Shown: positions 1 to 8,723, numbered from the stretch's first letter. The stretch: DNA of 27,632 nt from an uncultured Eubacteriales bacterium (GCA_900543915.1 UQTB01000026.1:1-27632), one strand, 5' to 3'. The notes: generated by a model not told the origin, from the letters alone. Program-made: numbers and translations.

Positions 1-1218
1 TTCGTATGCCTCGACCTCTTCAAACCAGTCGCACGCTTTTACGCCCTGCCGCAGGCAGTATTCCCTCCAGATATCGCCGAAGGGAAGCGTCTTGACCTCT
101 TCCTGCAGTACCATCAGCTTGGTGTAATTGCCCGCGTCCTGCAGCGCTTTGAGCTCTGCGTTCGGGGAAAGCAGAGCGTATAAAAGCGCCTTCTGCATGT
201 TGCGCGCGCCCGTCGCCCAGGCGGAGATGCGGTTGATGGAAGCGTCAAAATAGTCGAGCGCGATGTAGACGCGCTTGGTGGCGCCGTTTCTCACGATCTC
301 CTTCGCGATCTCCCGCGTCTCGTCGTCGAACAGCACCACGTGGTCGGAGTCCCAGCGCACGGGGCGCGTCACGTGCAGCGCGATCTCGGGGAAGAACGCC
401 AGCAGCGCGGGGATCTTATCCGACACCACTTCGGTGGGATGATAGTGGCCGTTGTCCATGAGGGGAAGAATGTTTCTCGTCGCCGCATAGGAGAGCGCGA
501 ACTCCGCGCTGCCCACCGTATAGGACTCCACGCCGATGCCGAACACCTTGGATTCCACGCAGGGCTTGACGAGGTTCTTGTCATACCCTTCCAGAATCGC
601 GTCGATGGATTCCTGATAGCGGACTCTCGGCCCCATTCTGTCCGCGGGGATATCTTTCAGCCCGTCACCCGTCCAGATGTTCATAACGCAGGGAAGCCCC
701 GTTTCGCGCGCGAAATACTCGGAAATTTTAACGCAGGCTTTCCCGTGCGCGATCCAGAAGTCCCGCACCTTTTTGTCCGGAGAAGAAAGCGTCAGCCCGG
801 AAGCGGCCATCGGGTGGGAGAAGAACGTCGGGTTGAAATCCAGCCCCATGTTGTGCTTTTTCGCAAATTCCACCCATTTTTTGAAGTGCTTGGGCTCCAG
901 CTTGTCGCGGTCGGCGAATTCGCCCTTCTCGAAAATCGCGTAGGACGCGTGCACGTTGATTTTCTTCGCGCCCGGGACCAGCTTCAGCACCTCTTCGATA
1001 TCCGCCATCAGCTCCTCGGGATTGCGCGCTTTGCCGGGATAGTTGCCCGTCGTCTGAATGCCGCCGGTAAGCGGGCCGTCGTGATCGAAGCCGGTCACGT
1101 CGTCCCCCTGCCAGCAGTGCAGAGAAACGGGAATGGTCTGCAGTTCCGCCATAGCGGCGTCCGTATCGACGCCGTATTTCGCATAGATCTGTTTTGCTTC
1201 TTCGTATCTGTTATTCAT
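1..1218 (-). CDS. rhaA: L-rhamnose isomerase (3' end cut by window edge)
   Basis: This enzyme converts L-rhamnose to L-rhamnulose in the cytoplasm, the first step of rhamnose breakdown. The visible 406 codons start MNNRYEEAKQIYAKYGVDTD and contain family hallmarks such as SLHCWQGDDV near residue 32, NVHASYAIFEKGEF, the NPTFFSHP stretch and the metal-site region LPLMDNGHYHPTE. The family is about 415-420 residues long, so only the last dozen or so are missing beyond position 1. The ATG overlaps the rhaB stop codon as TGATG, which points to translational coupling. It is the second gene of a rhaB-rhaA operon driven from the promoter near 2,645; later rha genes probably lie beyond the left edge. 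Identity is very secure. Confidence 0.96.
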   Translation of the reverse strand, partial: MNNRYEEAKQIYAKYGVDTDAAMAELQTIPVSLHCWQGDDVTGFDHDGPLTGGIQTTGNYPGKARNPEELMADIEEVLKLVPGAKKINVHASYAIFEKGEFADRDKLEPKHFKKWVEFAKKHNMGLDFNPTFFSHPMAASGLTLSSPDKKVRDFWIAHGKACVKISEYFARETGLPCVMNIWTGDGLKDIPADRMGPRVRYQESIDAILEGYDKNLVKPCVESKVFGIGVESYTVGSAEFALSYAATRNILPLMDNGHYHPTEVVSDKIPALLAFFPEIALHVTRPVRWDSDHVVLFDDETREIAKEIVRNGATKRVYIALDYFDASINRISAWATGARNMQKALLYALLSPNAELKALQDAGNYTKLMVLQEEVKTLPFGDIWREYCLRQGVKACDWFEEVEAYE

Positions 1219-2603
1219 CAATGAAACTCCTTTAACGCAAATGAATTGATTACGAGGTCTTTCGCCTCGTCGATGCCTTTTAAGTCTCCGCCCGCAATCA
1301 TCTGCGCGACGAGATTGCCGACTGCCGTCGCCTCGGGTACGCCCGCTACGACCTTTCTTCCCGAAATCTCCGCAGTCAGCTCGTTGAGATATTCGTTCTT
1401 GCTGCCGCCGCCCACGATATGGATGGTATCATACTGCCTGCCCGTGAGCTTCTCGATCTGATCGGCGGTCTCCCGGTAGCACAGCGCAAGGCTCACGTAA
1501 ATGACCTTCGCCAGCTCGCCCGGCGTCTCGGGGACCTTCTGCCCGGTGCGCCGGCAATAGTTCTGCACTTCTTCGATCATGGACTTGGGCGCCAAAAAAC
1601 ACGCGTCGTTCGCCGCGACCGTGGAGTCGATCTCCGCCGCGCGGGAAAGATCCACAAACTGACCGAAGTCGTACTTGTCGTCAAATTCCTTTTTGACCGA
1701 CTGGATCATCCAGAGCCCCATGATGTTTTTCAGGTAACGGAACTTGAATTCCACACTGCCTTCGTTGGAAAATCCGCACGCCTTGCTCTCTTCGTCCGTA
1801 AACGGCTCTTTCTGCTCGACGCCCATCAGAGACCACGTCCCCGAGCTGATGTAGAGCGGCTGCCCTTTGCAGGGCACCGCGATCACCGCGCTCGCCGTGT
1901 CGTGCGCGGCGCAGGAGACGACGGTCAGGTCGTACCCGACCTCCTCCTTTACCTCCGCCAGCAGCGTCCCCACGACGGAGGAGGGCTGATGGAGCTTTCC
2001 GAAGAGCTTTTCGGGATACCCCAGGCGGCTGATGATCTCCTTGTCCCAGGAATGCGTGTCGACGTTCAGCATGCCCGTCGTGGACGCATCCGTATACTCG
2101 TTGTGCATGACGCCCGTCAAAAGATAGTTGAAGTAATCGGGCACCATCAGAAAGTGCTCCGCTTTTTCCAGCTTGCCGGTCATCTTGTCGTCGTAGAGCT
2201 GGTAGACGGTGTTGAACGTGATGGGCTGAATCCCCGTGCGCGCGTAGAGCTCGTTCTCGGGGATAATCGCGTGCACGTCCTTCATGCGGGGCGCGTTGCG
2301 CCCGTCGCGGTATGCGTACACGTCGCCGATCAGCTTGCCCTCTTTGTCCAGCAGCGCGTAGTCCACGCCCCAGGTGTCGATCGCCATCGTGCAGGGGATT
2401 TTGCCCATTTCGCGGCACTTTTTCATCCCCTCTTTGATGGAGGAAAAGAGGCGCTCGGTATCCCAGACGAGATGCCCGTTCTTTTCGTCGTTTCCGTTAT
2501 AGAAACGGTAGACCTCTTCCAGTTCCAGTTTGCCGTTTTCCACGTGGCCGAGGATATGCCTGCCGCTGGAAGCGCCGATATCGATCGCCAGATAATATTT
2601 CAT
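1218..2603 (-). CDS. rhaB: Rhamnulokinase
   Basis: This FGGY-family sugar kinase phosphorylates L-rhamnulose to L-rhamnulose 1-phosphate with ATP. At 461 residues it is a typical length. The N-terminal phosphate-binding loop reads AIDIGASSGR. Later come CAAHDTASAVIAVP, the adenosine-side motif YISSGTWSLMG and the C-terminal IHIVGGGSKN block. The start is supported by a GTGAGG ribosome site 6 nt upstream. It is the first gene of the rhamnose operon and its stop codon overlaps the rhaA start by one base. A sigma-A-type promoter lies 30-60 bp upstream, overlapped by an imperfect inverted repeat that may be an operator. No regulator gene is visible in the window. Confidence 0.96.
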   Translation of the reverse strand: MKYYLAIDIGASSGRHILGHVENGKLELEEVYRFYNGNDEKNGHLVWDTERLFSSIKEGMKKCREMGKIPCTMAIDTWGVDYALLDKEGKLIGDVYAYRDGRNAPRMKDVHAIIPENELYARTGIQPITFNTVYQLYDDKMTGKLEKAEHFLMVPDYFNYLLTGVMHNEYTDASTTGMLNVDTHSWDKEIISRLGYPEKLFGKLHQPSSVVGTLLAEVKEEVGYDLTVVSCAAHDTASAVIAVPCKGQPLYISSGTWSLMGVEQKEPFTDEESKACGFSNEGSVEFKFRYLKNIMGLWMIQSVKKEFDDKYDFGQFVDLSRAAEIDSTVAANDACFLAPKSMIEEVQNYCRRTGQKVPETPGELAKVIYVSLALCYRETADQIEKLTGRQYDTIHIVGGGSKNEYLNELTAEISGRKVVAGVPEATAVGNLVAQMIAGGDLKGIDEAKDLVINSFALKEFH

Positions 2604-2630
2604 ACAAACCTCACTTTGTTCTTTTTCTTT

Positions 2631-2659
2631 ATTGTATCACGAAACGCACGAGATGTAAA
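2631..2659 (-). promoter_or_regulatory. Promoter of the rhaBA operon
   Basis: On the minus strand a TTTACA -35 box (2654-2659) is followed after exactly 17 bp by a TACAAT -10 box (2631-2636) with an upstream TG, 28 bp before the rhaB start. The arrangement matches a vegetative sigma-A promoter. Confidence 0.75.
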
Positions 2660-2668
2660 CGATTTTCA
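2654..2668. promoter_or_regulatory. Possible operator overlapping the rhaBA -35 box
   Basis: The 15-bp sequence TGTAAACGATTTTCA is an imperfect inverted repeat (TGTAAA/TTTTCA around CGA). It includes the -35 box. It resembles carbohydrate-regulator or catabolite sites but misses two positions of the cre consensus, so the binding protein is unknown. Confidence 0.3.
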
Positions 2669-2710
2669 ACGCATTTCCGCCCGTTTCCCGCCGCCCGGGG
2701 AGGGATATTT

Positions 2711-3754
2711 TCATTCCCCTTCACCGGGCTTTGCGGCATCCCCTTTTTCTCCCGCCTTTTTCTCTTTTTTCGCGCGGCGGCGTTCCCTCCGCGACATCGT
2801 AAGTTTCATGCGGTCGATAAAACCCTCTTCTTCCTGCTCGGGCCGCACCTTTTCCACGCGCGCCGGCAGAGGCGATGCGTCAAAGAATTTCGCCGGCGCA
2901 TCCTCCCGCATGCGGACCTCCATCTGCTGGAAGGGAACGGAAATGCCGTTCTTCTTGAACTCGTTGAACACCTTGTCCAGAATATAATAGTAAATATCCC
3001 AGTAGTCCTCCGCGTCGCACCAGCAGCGGGCGGAAATTTCGATGGCGGAAGCCCCCATGTTCGCCAGACGGACGGTGGGAGCGGGGTCTTCGAGCGTCCT
3101 GCCGTCCGAGCGGATCACCTCCGAAATAATGCCGCAAACCTGTTTCAGATCGGATTCGTACGCCACGGAAAACGTCAGATCCACGCGGCGCCGCCCCAGG
3201 ACGTTGTAGTTGACGATCTCGTTCGTCACGATGTTGGAGTTCGGCAGTACGATCAGCTTATTGTCCGGCGTCACCAGCGCGGTGGTAAGCATGCGGATAT
3301 TTTTGACCGTCCCCTCCACGCCGTTGATCTGCACGTAATCTCCCTCGTGAAATGGCTTGGACGAGATGATGATGATGCCGTTCGCGAGGTTTGAGAGGGA
3401 ATCCTGCAGCGCCAGCGAAACCGCAAGCCCCGCGGCGGAGATGAGGGCGACGAGCCCGGTGATGGGGATCCCTATGATCTGCGCCAGAATCAGGACCAGG
3501 AGAAGATAGAGAACGAATTTCAGCAGAGACAGAAGAAAGGACTGCGTGATCTTCTCCATCTTCGAGCGCGCGAGCACGGACCGCGTGATGCGCAGGATGA
3601 TCTTTACCAGGACGATCCCGATGAAGAGCGCGACGAAAAAGTAGACGACGTTCAGCCAGTTATCGAGAAAAAAGGTTTTCAGGCTGGCGACGACCTCCTC
3701 CCACAGCGTGAGTTCCTCCGTCGGAGCCGTTTCCGCAGCCAATAAGTATTTCAT
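2711..3754 (-). CDS. Small-conductance mechanosensitive channel (MscS family)
   Basis: This 347-residue inner-membrane protein is predicted to open under membrane tension and release solutes during hypo-osmotic shock. Three hydrophobic segments are visible at about residues 31-57, 74-97 and 101-130. The third is the pore helix, with Gly/Ala-rich ISAAGLAVSLALQDSLSNLANG. It is followed by the diagnostic PFHEGDYVQINGVEGTV beta-domain segment and LPNSNIVTNEIVNY. The C-terminus carries a long charged tail (RRERRRAKKEKK), longer than in minimal MscS. The ATG overlaps the stop of the preceding gene (ATGA), so it is translationally coupled to the TPR-like membrane protein. No ribosome site stronger than this coupling is seen. 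Confidence 0.93.
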   Translation of the reverse strand: MKYLLAAETAPTEELTLWEEVVASLKTFFLDNWLNVVYFFVALFIGIVLVKIILRITRSVLARSKMEKITQSFLLSLLKFVLYLLLVLILAQIIGIPITGLVALISAAGLAVSLALQDSLSNLANGIIIISSKPFHEGDYVQINGVEGTVKNIRMLTTALVTPDNKLIVLPNSNIVTNEIVNYNVLGRRRVDLTFSVAYESDLKQVCGIISEVIRSDGRTLEDPAPTVRLANMGASAIEISARCWCDAEDYWDIYYYILDKVFNEFKKNGISVPFQQMEVRMREDAPAKFFDASPLPARVEKVRPEQEEEGFIDRMKLTMSRRERRRAKKEKKAGEKGDAAKPGEGE

Positions 3755-4626
3755 TCGTCTTCCCCTTCTTCCTCATCGGCGGTATTATCCGCAGCGGAAA
3801 GCCGCTTTTCTTCGATCTCCTTCAGATAGGTTTCCGCTTCTTTGACGACGGGCATCTTGTTGCCCTTTTCAATCACGAATTTCAGCTGATACGCCGCGCG
3901 CTCATCCTCGCCCCGCTTGCGGCTGACTTCTGCCAGCCCCATCATGCGCGTGACCTGCGTGAGAAGCGGCATTCCCGTGAGATCCATGTTCATGAGAATG
4001 GCCTCTGCCTCCTCCGTCGCGCCCTGCTCCAGAAGCAGCGCGGAGCGGTTGATCGCGGAAATCGAAATCATGCTCCGTTTGGCCTGTTCATTGAGTTTCT
4101 CTTCGGCGAGAATCCTTTCAAATTCCGCCCGCGCGGCGAGCGCGCCCGAAAGGTCTTTGTTCTCGTCCGCCAGCAGAAACGCCGTCAGATTGTTGTAATA
4201 GACGGCGCGGTAAAGGGCGGGCATCTTCTGATCGACTGCGATCGCGCGGTGCGCGGCGAGCGCGCCGGCAGAGTCCCCCTTCAGGTGAAGCGCCTCCGCG
4301 TGGTTGATCGCCGTCAGCTTTCCGAAATTGCCGTTGGTAAACCGGGGAAACATGAGGTCCATCGCCTCGATGAACGGATCCGGATCGCACGCGTCGTTCA
4401 TCTTCCGGATGCACTGATTGAGATAGACGGAGCGCACCAGATAGGTCACTGCCCACGCCAGAAAAATCGCAAGCAACACCTCCAGAATCAGGCGCACGGC
4501 GGTTCCCCCCGTAAAGGTCTCCGTCCCGAAAAACAGCTCCAGATTCAGGAGCGCGATCAGCGCGATTCCCAACAGAAAAAGCAAGCCGATCGTCAGCCGA
4601 TAGTGTTTTACAACCCATTTCTGCAT
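3751..4626 (-). CDS. Two-helix membrane protein with TPR-like cytoplasmic region
   Basis: The 291-residue product has two hydrophobic segments at about residues 11-33 and 43-66. A soluble alpha-helical region of about 220 residues follows; its alternating Ala/Leu/Glu pattern (for example AALAAHRAIAVDQ, RAEFERILAEEKL) suggests tetratricopeptide-like repeats. The last residues are strongly acidic (DEEEGEDE). The start MQKWVVKHYR is chosen because an AAGGAGG site sits 7 nt upstream; an upstream in-frame start lacks one. The gene is translationally coupled to the mechanosensitive channel, so the pair may act together in envelope homeostasis, but this is inference. No specific family is recognised. 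Confidence 0.8.
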   Translation of the reverse strand: MQKWVVKHYRLTIGLLFLLGIALIALLNLELFFGTETFTGGTAVRLILEVLLAIFLAWAVTYLVRSVYLNQCIRKMNDACDPDPFIEAMDLMFPRFTNGNFGKLTAINHAEALHLKGDSAGALAAHRAIAVDQKMPALYRAVYYNNLTAFLLADENKDLSGALAARAEFERILAEEKLNEQAKRSMISISAINRSALLLEQGATEEAEAILMNMDLTGMPLLTQVTRMMGLAEVSRKRGEDERAAYQLKFVIEKGNKMPVVKEAETYLKEIEEKRLSAADNTADEEEGEDE

Positions 4627-4632
4627 CGTTGG

Positions 4633-4697
4633 TCCTCCTTGGACGGCATACGCCGTCCGCCGCATTTTATTGTAGCATATCTGCCCGGAAAAAGCAA
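4633..4697 (-). promoter_or_regulatory. Promoter and 5' hairpin of the TPR-mscS operon
   Basis: A TTGCTT -35 box (4692-4697), a 17-bp spacer and a TACAAT -10 box (4669-4674) with upstream TG lie before the TPR-like gene. The short leader contains a 7-bp hairpin (GGACGGC/GCCGTCC, loop of four) immediately upstream of the AAGGAGG ribosome site. Confidence 0.7.
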
Positions 4698-4705
4698 GAA
4701 AATTA

Positions 4706-4734
4706 CAAAAACGGGGCGCCTTAAAAGGCGCCCC
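4706..4734 (-). terminator. Rho-independent terminator of the M29 aminopeptidase gene
   Basis: A perfect 8-bp GC stem (GGGGCGCC/GGCGCCCC, 4713-4720 with 4727-4734) with a six-base loop is followed on the minus strand by GTTTTT. It lies 24 bp after the aminopeptidase stop. Confidence 0.88.
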
Positions 4735-4757
4735 GCCGCATATCCGTACCGTTTTTT

Positions 4758-5984
4758 TCAGAAAGCCCAGTCTCCGTCGCGGAAAACTGCGAATTCCTCT
4801 CCGCCTTCCGTCGTCGCCGTGATGGAGAGATCGGGCGTGCCGACCATAAAGTCGACGTGTTCCAGCGAGTCGTTCACCCCCCTTTCGAGGAGCGCCTCCT
4901 TGGTCATCTTCTCTCCGCCCCGGTAGCAGGCGGGGAACCCTCTGCCGATCGCAAAGTGACAGCTCGCATTCTCATCGAACAGCGTGCTGTAAAAGAGCGT
5001 ATTCAGCGCGCGGATGGGAGAATGGTACCCCACCAGCGCGATCTCGCCGAGATAGTGCGACCCTTCGTCCGTGGAAATGATCTCCTTCAGCGTATCGTAA
5101 CCCTTTTCGGCGGAGAAATCCACGATCCGCCCGTCCCGGAAGGTCATGGAAAAATGCTCGATGACCACGCCGTTGCGCACCAGGGGCATCGCGGCGACGA
5201 GTTTTCCGTTCGCCGTGCGGCGGTCGGGCGAACTGAACACCTCTTCCGTCGGCATGTTCGCCGTAAAAGCGATTCCGTCCGCGCCCGTCTCCACCGCGCC
5301 GGTAAAGAGATAACGGTCCGTCATGCCGACGGTGAAGTCCGTTCCCAGCGCGTTGACGTAATGGAGGGATTTAATCTTTTTTTCGTTCAGGATCCTGCTG
5401 CGCGCCACCAGTTTTTCCTGATGCGCCCGCCAGCGGGCGATCGGATCGCCCTCATCCATGCGCATGGTCTTATGGAGATATTCCCACTGCTTTTCCAGCG
5501 CCTCCTTCTCGGGCAGAGAGGGAAACATCTTTTTCGCCCAAGCGAGATTGGGATAAGCCGCCAGGCACCAGCGCGTTTCGTTCTTGGACGTGGATTCGCG
5601 GAAGCGGATCAGCGCCTTTCCCGTCGCGCGGGAAGCCGCGGCAATCTTCTTCGCGTCGAGCCCCTCGTACAGCCCGGGCTCGTCCGAAATGATGCAGAGA
5701 TAAGCGCCCTTTTTACCGAGAATGAAATCGCGGGAAGCGACCAGATAATCGGGCACCTCGGTGAGCGTCTTTTCGCTCTGATACTGATAACTCAGCTTGG
5801 AGAGTTTTCCCGAGCTCCAGAACATGACGACGCGCTCCGCGCCCCGCTCGTAAGCCGCGCGCGCGGCTTCCTCCGCCAGATCGCAGCATTCGACGGGACA
5901 GGCGATCGCGAGGGTTTCGCCATGCTGCAGATTGACGCCTAGCTCGATCAGGAGCGCGGCATATTCCTTCAGTTTTTTATCCAT
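4758..5984 (-). CDS. Aminopeptidase, family M29 (AmpS/PepS type)
   Basis: This predicted cytoplasmic metallo-aminopeptidase removes N-terminal residues from peptides and has 408 residues, as usual for M29. The N-terminus (LKEYAALLIELGVNLQHGET) is typical of the family. The C-terminal region holds the metal-site blocks NALGTDFTVGM, the glutamate in NMPTEEVFSSPDR, FDENASCHFAIGRGF and LEHVDFMVGTPDL. The ATG at 5984 is preferred because GGAGG lies 8 nt upstream; a TTG two codons earlier is too close to it. It follows the YitT-family gene by 47 bp with a hairpin between them, so co-transcription is possible but attenuated. A strong terminator ends it. It is one of three peptidase genes within 6 kb. 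Confidence 0.93.
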   Translation of the reverse strand: MDKKLKEYAALLIELGVNLQHGETLAIACPVECCDLAEEAARAAYERGAERVVMFWSSGKLSKLSYQYQSEKTLTEVPDYLVASRDFILGKKGAYLCIISDEPGLYEGLDAKKIAAASRATGKALIRFRESTSKNETRWCLAAYPNLAWAKKMFPSLPEKEALEKQWEYLHKTMRMDEGDPIARWRAHQEKLVARSRILNEKKIKSLHYVNALGTDFTVGMTDRYLFTGAVETGADGIAFTANMPTEEVFSSPDRRTANGKLVAAMPLVRNGVVIEHFSMTFRDGRIVDFSAEKGYDTLKEIISTDEGSHYLGEIALVGYHSPIRALNTLFYSTLFDENASCHFAIGRGFPACYRGGEKMTKEALLERGVNDSLEHVDFMVGTPDLSITATTEGGEEFAVFRDGDWAF

Positions 5985-6008
5985 TTGCAATTCCTCCGTA
6001 ATTGATCG

Positions 6009-6048
6009 TAAACAATGCGAAAACGCCGGATCTATGCCTCGGCGTTTT
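6009..6048 (-). terminator. Possible terminator or attenuator between yitT-like gene and M29 peptidase
   Basis: A 9-bp stem (AAAACGCCG at 6020-6028 with CGGCGTTTT at 6040-6048) spans the yitT-like stop codon. On the minus strand it is followed by CGCATTGTTT. The T-run is mostly inside the stem, so termination may be partial. Confidence 0.5.
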
Positions 6049-7036
6049 CCCCTTCCAGATTCGTTTCCGCCGGTTCCTGCCCGTCTTCAAACGGCTCCGA
6101 AACCACCGATCCGGTGGTGGCGTACGTGAGGGGAATGCCGTTATCGGGGAAATTCTCCGGGCGGTTATCCTGCTTGCCGTAAAAGCGGCCGAAAATCTGA
6201 TTGACGGACGACACGCTTACAAAGACGTTCGGGAACTTGCGGATGAGATTTTCAAATTCGGACAGCTCGCGCTTGTTGATGACGCAAACGAGCAGAAACT
6301 TCTCCTTGCGCGAATACATCCCGAGCGCGCGCACTTCGGTCACGCCGTGATGCAGTTTGGTCGCGAGCGCGCGGGCAATGGGCTCGGGATCCTCGGTGAC
6401 GATCTCCGCGCGCAGAGCCGCCTTGATGCCCTTCAGAATATTGTCGCTCACGCGGGAGGTGAAATAACTGTAAATCAGGCTGAACAGCACGGGCTCCAGC
6501 TGATTGTTGTAGACGAAAAAGGATGCACCCGCCACGACCGCGTTGATCGCGAAGATGATCCATACCAGATTATAGGACTTCCAGCGCGCCTGAATGAGCG
6601 CCGCAAGGAGGTCGGTTCCCCCCGTCGAGCCGCCCAGGCGGATGGCGCAGCCGTACAGAAAGCCGTTGATGAATCCGGCGGAAATGACCGCGAGAATGCG
6701 GTCGTATTGCGTCTCAAACGTATAGAAATCCACGTATTCCGCCAGCAGCAGCGCGCCCGAAAACACCACCGAAAAGACGAACGAGCGCACGGCGAACGAG
6801 CGGCTGACGAAAAAAAAGCACAGCGCGGCGAGCGGCACGTTGATCACCAGGTTCAGCCAGGAAATCTTGAATCCCCCCAGATACTGCACCATGACCAGAA
6901 TCCCCGCCAGCCCTGCCGGCGCAAAGTCGTTTTCCAGCACGAATACGTGGTAATTGAGCGCGAACAGCACTGCCAGCCCCGCAAGCAGCGCGTATGTGAT
7001 AACCAGATTGAGGTGTTTGTTCTTTGAAAAAATCAT
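6032..7036 (-). CDS. YitT family membrane protein (DUF161 / DUF2179)
   Basis: This 334-residue protein has five or six hydrophobic segments between about residues 10 and 190. The family-typical GGSTGGTD motif lies at 135-142, between membrane segments. A soluble DUF2179 domain follows at about 225-283 (GVTEVRALGMYSRKEKFLLV ... RKFPNVFVSVSSVNQIFGRF). The molecular function of the family is not established. The ATG giving MIFSKNKHLN is preferred to a TTG 35 codons earlier because the upstream extension is non-hydrophobic, has no ribosome site and runs into the intergenic region; the site before the ATG (GGGAAAGAG) is modest. The C-terminus has a 40-residue acidic tail not needed for the fold. 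Confidence 0.9.
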   Translation of the reverse strand: MIFSKNKHLNLVITYALLAGLAVLFALNYHVFVLENDFAPAGLAGILVMVQYLGGFKISWLNLVINVPLAALCFFFVSRSFAVRSFVFSVVFSGALLLAEYVDFYTFETQYDRILAVISAGFINGFLYGCAIRLGGSTGGTDLLAALIQARWKSYNLVWIIFAINAVVAGASFFVYNNQLEPVLFSLIYSYFTSRVSDNILKGIKAALRAEIVTEDPEPIARALATKLHHGVTEVRALGMYSRKEKFLLVCVINKRELSEFENLIRKFPNVFVSVSSVNQIFGRFYGKQDNRPENFPDNGIPLTYATTGSVVSEPFEDGQEPAETNLEGENAEA

Positions 7037-7198
7037 TTTCTCTTTCCCGATGAAATTCCGTTTTCCGTCTGTAATGACTGCCTTAATAGTTTTACCATAT
7101 TTCGGGCGGAAAAGCAACGGCTTTTCAGATTCTTTTTTCAAAAAAAACGAAAATTTTATCCAATCTCCCCTTTCCCGTCCCGGGGGAACCGAAAATTC

Positions 7199-7246
7199 TT
7201 TACATTCGCCGCGTTTTGTGATACCCTAATAGAAAAAACAAGAAGG
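7199..7246 (+). promoter_or_regulatory. Promoter and ribosome site of the M18 aminopeptidase gene
   Basis: TTTACA (7199-7204), a 17-bp spacer and TACCCT (7222-7227) preceded by TG form an extended -10 promoter. AGAAGG (7241-7246) lies 7 nt before the ATG. Confidence 0.7.
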
Positions 7247-7253
7247 CATTGAA

Positions 7254-8516
7254 ATGGAACTGACGCAATATCTCGACCGCTCGTACACCGCCTATCACGC
7301 GGTGGCAAACGCAGCGGCATATCTTGCCGAGCGCGGCTTTGTTCTCTTAAACGAGACCGAGCCTTACCGGATCGAAGCGGGAAAGCGATACTTTATCGTG
7401 CGCGACGGGTCGGCCCTCATCGCCCTGTCCGTCGGCAATCGAAAGACCTTCCGCTTCGCCGCGTCGCACACCGATTCCCCCGCTTTCAAAGTAAAGGGGG
7501 ACGCGGTCGCCACAGTCGAGGCATACTGCAAGCTGAACGTCGAAAAGTACGGCGGCGGGCTCTTTTACTCCTGGCTGGACCGCCCCCTCGCGCTCGCGGG
7601 CCGCGCCGTCGTAAAACGGGAGGGAAAAATCTTGTCCGTCCCCGTCGCCAGCGAAGAGACCTTTGTGATTCCCTCCGTCGCCATTCACTTCAACAGGAGT
7701 GCGAACGACGGGATCAAACTCAATCCGCAGACGGATATGATGCCGCTGATCGGGCTGGACCATGCGATCCGCTCGGTAAAGGAACTTTTCGCACAGCGGA
7801 CGGAAGGCGAAATTGTGGATTGGGATCTCTTCGTCGTATGCAGGGAAAAGCCCTTTGTGAACGGCCTGGACGGCGCGTTTCTCTCCGCGCCCCGCATCGA
7901 CAATCTGACTTCCGCCTTCGCTTCCCTCGAAGCGGTCGCGGACTGTGCCCCGGACGGCATCGCCGTCGCCTTCCTCGCGGACAACGAAGAGGTGGGCAGC
8001 GCCACCAAGCAGGGCGCGGGCTCCACCTTTCTGCGGGAAACGGCGGAACGCGTCTACCGCGCGATCGGCGGAGACAACTTCGACGGCGCGCTCGCGGAAA
8101 GCCTCTTTTTATCGGTGGATAACGCGCACGCGCTCCATCCCAACCATCCCGAATTGTCCGATCCCACAAACCGGACGATGCCCGGGAAGGGCGTCGTGAT
8201 CAAGCGGCACGCCAACCAGAACTATACGACGGACGCCCTCTCCGCCGCCATCGTCAAGGAGATCTTCGACCGCGCGGGAGTAAAGCATCAGGACTTCTAC
8301 ATGCGCTCCGACCTGCCCTGCGGCGGGACGCTGGGGGCGATCAGCTCTTCCCAGCTCTCCGTCCGTTCCTGTGACGTCGGGCTGGCGCAGCTCGCCATGC
8401 ACTCTGCCGTCGAGACCTTCTGCCTGAAAGACTACGAAGAGATGAAGCGCGGGATCAAGGCGTTCTTCGGGAGCCGTTTTGCCGTACACGGATACGGCGA
8501 ATACAGCCTTTCCTGA
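7254..8516 (+). CDS. apeB: M18 family aminopeptidase
   Basis: This predicted cytoplasmic dinuclear zinc aminopeptidase (aspartyl-aminopeptidase family) has 420 residues, the normal bacterial length. Metal and catalytic regions are visible: ASHTDSPAFKVK with His72, SAPRIDNLTS with Asp216, the general-base pair in ADNEEVGSA (Glu245/Glu246), and SVDNAHALHPNHPE with Asp289. The C-terminal blocks SDLPCGGTLG and QLAMHSAVETF are also in place. The gene is monocistronic: its own promoter lies upstream and a strong hairpin terminator directly downstream. It is divergent from the yitT-like gene. The symbol follows common usage for clostridial M18 enzymes; the preferred substrate cannot be read from sequence. 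Confidence 0.95.
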   Translation: MELTQYLDRSYTAYHAVANAAAYLAERGFVLLNETEPYRIEAGKRYFIVRDGSALIALSVGNRKTFRFAASHTDSPAFKVKGDAVATVEAYCKLNVEKYGGGLFYSWLDRPLALAGRAVVKREGKILSVPVASEETFVIPSVAIHFNRSANDGIKLNPQTDMMPLIGLDHAIRSVKELFAQRTEGEIVDWDLFVVCREKPFVNGLDGAFLSAPRIDNLTSAFASLEAVADCAPDGIAVAFLADNEEVGSATKQGAGSTFLRETAERVYRAIGGDNFDGALAESLFLSVDNAHALHPNHPELSDPTNRTMPGKGVVIKRHANQNYTTDALSAAIVKEIFDRAGVKHQDFYMRSDLPCGGTLGAISSSQLSVRSCDVGLAQLAMHSAVETFCLKDYEEMKRGIKAFFGSRFAVHGYGEYSLS

Positions 8517-8542
8517 TTTCCTTAAAAATTAACGAGATACGA

Positions 8543-8580
8543 AAAGCGATCCGCCCTCTTTGGGCGGATCGCTTTGTTTC
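8543..8580 (+). terminator. Terminator of the M18 aminopeptidase gene
   Basis: A perfect 14-bp stem (8543-8556 with 8562-8575; core GCGATCCGCCC) with a five-base loop is followed by TTTGTTTC. Confidence 0.9.
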
Positions 8581-8626
8581 AGACAGCGGAGATCAGGGAA
8601 CGGGCAGGGGGACTTAAAAGCATTGC

Positions 8627-8680
8627 AAAAAAGCCTGCCGCCTCTGCCCTTTGGTGGGCAGAGGCGGCTTCTTTTATTTT
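8627..8680. terminator. Bidirectional terminator between the converging M18 and M3 genes
   Basis: A perfect 13-bp stem (GCCGCCTCTGCCC at 8637-8649 with 8656-8668) is flanked by T-rich runs on both strands (TTCTTTTATTTT on plus, GGCTTTTTTG on minus). It therefore can end the minus-strand oligopeptidase transcript and back up the plus-strand terminator. Confidence 0.85.
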
Positions 8681-8723
8681 CCACACATGTTCCGGAAAAC
8701 GCCTGTTTTGCCAATTTTTAATA

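Noticed and set aside
340..1224. Long plus-strand reading frame opposite rhaA
   Set aside because: It is the shadow of rhaA; its His/Arg-rich translation resembles no family, while the minus strand gives a textbook L-rhamnose isomerase.
2654..2668. Catabolite-responsive element (cre) at rhaBA
   Set aside because: Two conserved positions of the cre consensus fail, so only an unspecified operator is claimed.
1419..2987. 522-codon plus-strand frame opposite rhaB
   Set aside because: It spans two genes and an intergenic promoter on the opposite strand and is composition-driven in GC-rich DNA.
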